From an uncultured Flammeovirgaceae bacterium (GTDB lineage: Bacteria > Bacteroidota > Bacteroidia > Cytophagales > Cyclobacteriaceae): DNA of 5,891 bases. The stretch spans positions 1 through 5,891 of the forward strand of contig CAMLLI010000314.1 of NCBI GenBank assembly GCA_946480685.1, written 5' to 3'. Made by a program: the position numbers and the translations under genes. Positions 5,030-5,891 of the stretch are shown piece after piece; position 1 is the first letter of the stretch, and each line of letters begins with the position of its first letter. Below the pieces are notes generated by a model, which saw only the letters and a list, made by a program, of their open reading frames with translations, did not search any database and was not told the DNA's origin.

Positions 5030-5695
5030 CTAATGATTCCGCACGTTAACAATTTGTCCGCCTGCGTGACGTGTGTGAAGCCTATTCTCAAGATGTTTTA
5101 CTCCCGATACGGATTCTGCTAAATCTTCTACTCTCCGTTTTACATTACGATCATCTACTTGTCCGCTTAAAATCACTTCACCATCCTGTACCGTTACTTC
5201 TATACCGGAGGCATCCACGTATGGATCTTCCATCAGCAAGTCATTTATATCTTCCAGTATTCGGAAGTCTGATCGTTTATAGGACTTCGGACCTTTGCCT
5301 TTATGAAGGCCTTTCGTCTGGTCTTCGCGAAACCACGGGTCCATTCCGCGACTGCGTGCTGCCTGTTCTACTTCGGGCCATTGTTCGTTAGGCAGTCGGT
5401 TGTAGCTATCGCGGTAACCTGCGTCCTGTTCATAGTCTCTGCCTGTACGCGCATTGGTTAATCCACTGTAGTAGCTTCCGTAATAACCATCGCCACTATA
5501 GTTTTCATATTTACCGGTGTTACGATCATCATACCGCGGAAAAGTTTGCCCGGGCTCGTCAGGGTCGTTGCGACTGTTGCTCAACGCTTCGTTGTGATGG
5601 TAATAACCGGCTGTGTTATAGCGGCTTTCATGTTCATCGTTGCGCGGTTGCCGGGATGCGCGCGGAAAATTTCTTCCTCCCATCTTGTTTCCCAT
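5030..5695 (-). CDS. BON-domain protein with low-complexity N-terminal half
   Basis: 221 residues from the ATG at 5695-5693. A second ATG four codons on, preceded by GGGAAACAAG, is an equally possible start. Residues 1-105 are hydrophilic and low in complexity, rich in Tyr, Asn, Arg, Gly and Asp (for example YENYSGDGYYGSYYSG at 63-78), probably disordered. A linker with GKGPKSYKRSDFRILEDI (133-150) leads into one BON domain (about 144-208): DPYVDASGIEVTVQDGEVILSGQV, then ESVSGVKHLENRL (194-206). BON domains are about 60-residue alpha/beta modules thought to bind phospholipid or other envelope ligands and are usually periplasmic. This protein has no signal peptide or lipobox, so it may act in the cytosol or at the inner face of the membrane. 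Proteins of this GPK.Y.RSD-BON type often accompany stress genes. The ThDP enzyme starts 40 bp downstream, suggesting an operon. Confidence 0.88.
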   Translation of the reverse strand: MGNKMGGRNFPRASRQPRNDEHESRYNTAGYYHHNEALSNSRNDPDEPGQTFPRYDDRNTGKYENYSGDGYYGSYYSGLTNARTGRDYEQDAGYRDSYNRLPNEQWPEVEQAARSRGMDPWFREDQTKGLHKGKGPKSYKRSDFRILEDINDLLMEDPYVDASGIEVTVQDGEVILSGQVDDRNVKRRVEDLAESVSGVKHLENRLHTRHAGGQIVNVRNH

Positions 5696-5709
5696 ATCAT
5701 TTCATGTTT

Positions 5710-5765
5710 ATCGGATACGAAATCATTTCCGATCAGGAAAGTATAAAAATGATGCCCGCGGCAAA
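5710..5765 (-). promoter_or_regulatory. BON-gene leader: weak promoter match and two overlapping dyads
   Basis: A weak promoter candidate on the minus strand is TTTG (5765-5762), 18 bp, then TACTTTCC (5743-5736). Between it and the start codon lie two inverted repeats that share bases: TTTCC-GATCA-GGAAA (5726-5740) and ATCGGA (5710-5715) / TCCGAT (5728-5733). They cannot both form in RNA at once, and as DNA they could be an operator. The 8-bp string ATCATTTC also occurs twice (5696-5703 and 5722-5729). All of this is short and could be chance. Confidence 0.28.
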
Positions 5766-5781
5766 TGCGACTGACCTTCAC

Positions 5782-5891
5782 GCGCCTGTAGGATAAATTG
5801 TTTTGTAAGAAACATCCGTTGAAATGTCCTTGTCGGTTTTGTTCTATTTTGAAAATAGCAGCGACCGTAATCTTGTTAAAAAAAAGAACAT
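5782..5891. other. Right-edge non-coding region with a 15-bp palindrome
   Basis: No open frame with coding character is visible on either strand. The main structure is a perfect palindrome, CTATTTTGAAAATAG (5844-5858), with 7-bp arms around one central base, followed by a run of eight A (5878-5885). The region may hold the regulatory zone between the BON gene and an unseen gene to the right, possibly a divergent one. Nothing in it proves that. Confidence 0.4.

Noticed and set aside
3482..5049. Plus-strand open frames opposite the ThDP enzyme
   Set aside because: They are antisense shadows of a long, well-conserved gene and show no recognisable domains.
4990..5091. Upstream extension of the ThDP enzyme to a TTG at 5091
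   Set aside because: It overlaps the BON gene by about 60 bp, begins with TTG, and adds 34 residues not expected in the family. The ATG at 4989 has a ribosome site and matches the family N-terminus.
5859..5891. Plus-strand promoter and start of a divergent gene at the right edge
   Set aside because: Only a loose TAnnTTTG resemblance (TAATCTTG) and an A-rich stretch are visible; no codons of such a gene lie in the window.

Overview
All recognisable genes lie on the minus strand. The window looks like a chromosomal segment of a Bacteroidota bacterium, probably Chitinophagales or a relative. The reasons are signal peptides ending in an A-x-S/G-Q pattern, weak Shine-Dalgarno sites, several TTG / TAnnTTTG-like promoter elements, an AraC regulator of a type common in that phylum, and moderate GC with AT-rich spacers. 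The genus cannot be fixed from the sequence.

Layout in transcription order (right to left). 5696-5891 is non-coding leader with small dyads. 5030-5695 encodes a BON-domain protein with a tyrosine/glycine/arginine-rich N-terminal half. 40 bp later, 3205-4989 encodes a thiamine-diphosphate (and probably FAD) enzyme of the pyruvate oxidase type; the pair looks like an operon. After an 83-bp spacer holding an 8-bp inverted repeat, 2696-3121 encodes a DUF1801/YdhG-like protein. A 204-bp spacer with two different 7-bp-period repeat arrays follows. Then come an AraC-family regulator with a TTG start (1676-2491) and, 84 bp on, an exported single-module VOC/glyoxalase-fold protein (1115-1591). The VOC start codon lies inside a perfect 9-bp inverted repeat. 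A 177-bp spacer with possible terminator hairpins and a concentric dyad separates this from the start of a secreted protein made of about 92-residue cadherin/Ig-like repeats (1-937). That protein runs off the left edge.

How the genes may work together: the BON protein and the ThDP enzyme probably belong to one stress or redox-related unit. The AraC regulator is a natural candidate to control the VOC gene after it. DUF1801 and the repeat protein look like separate units. I see no mobile element, RNA gene, CRISPR array or clearly new multi-gene system. The most interesting material is non-coding: dyad or direct-repeat elements sitting on most of the gene starts, and the heptad arrays in one spacer.
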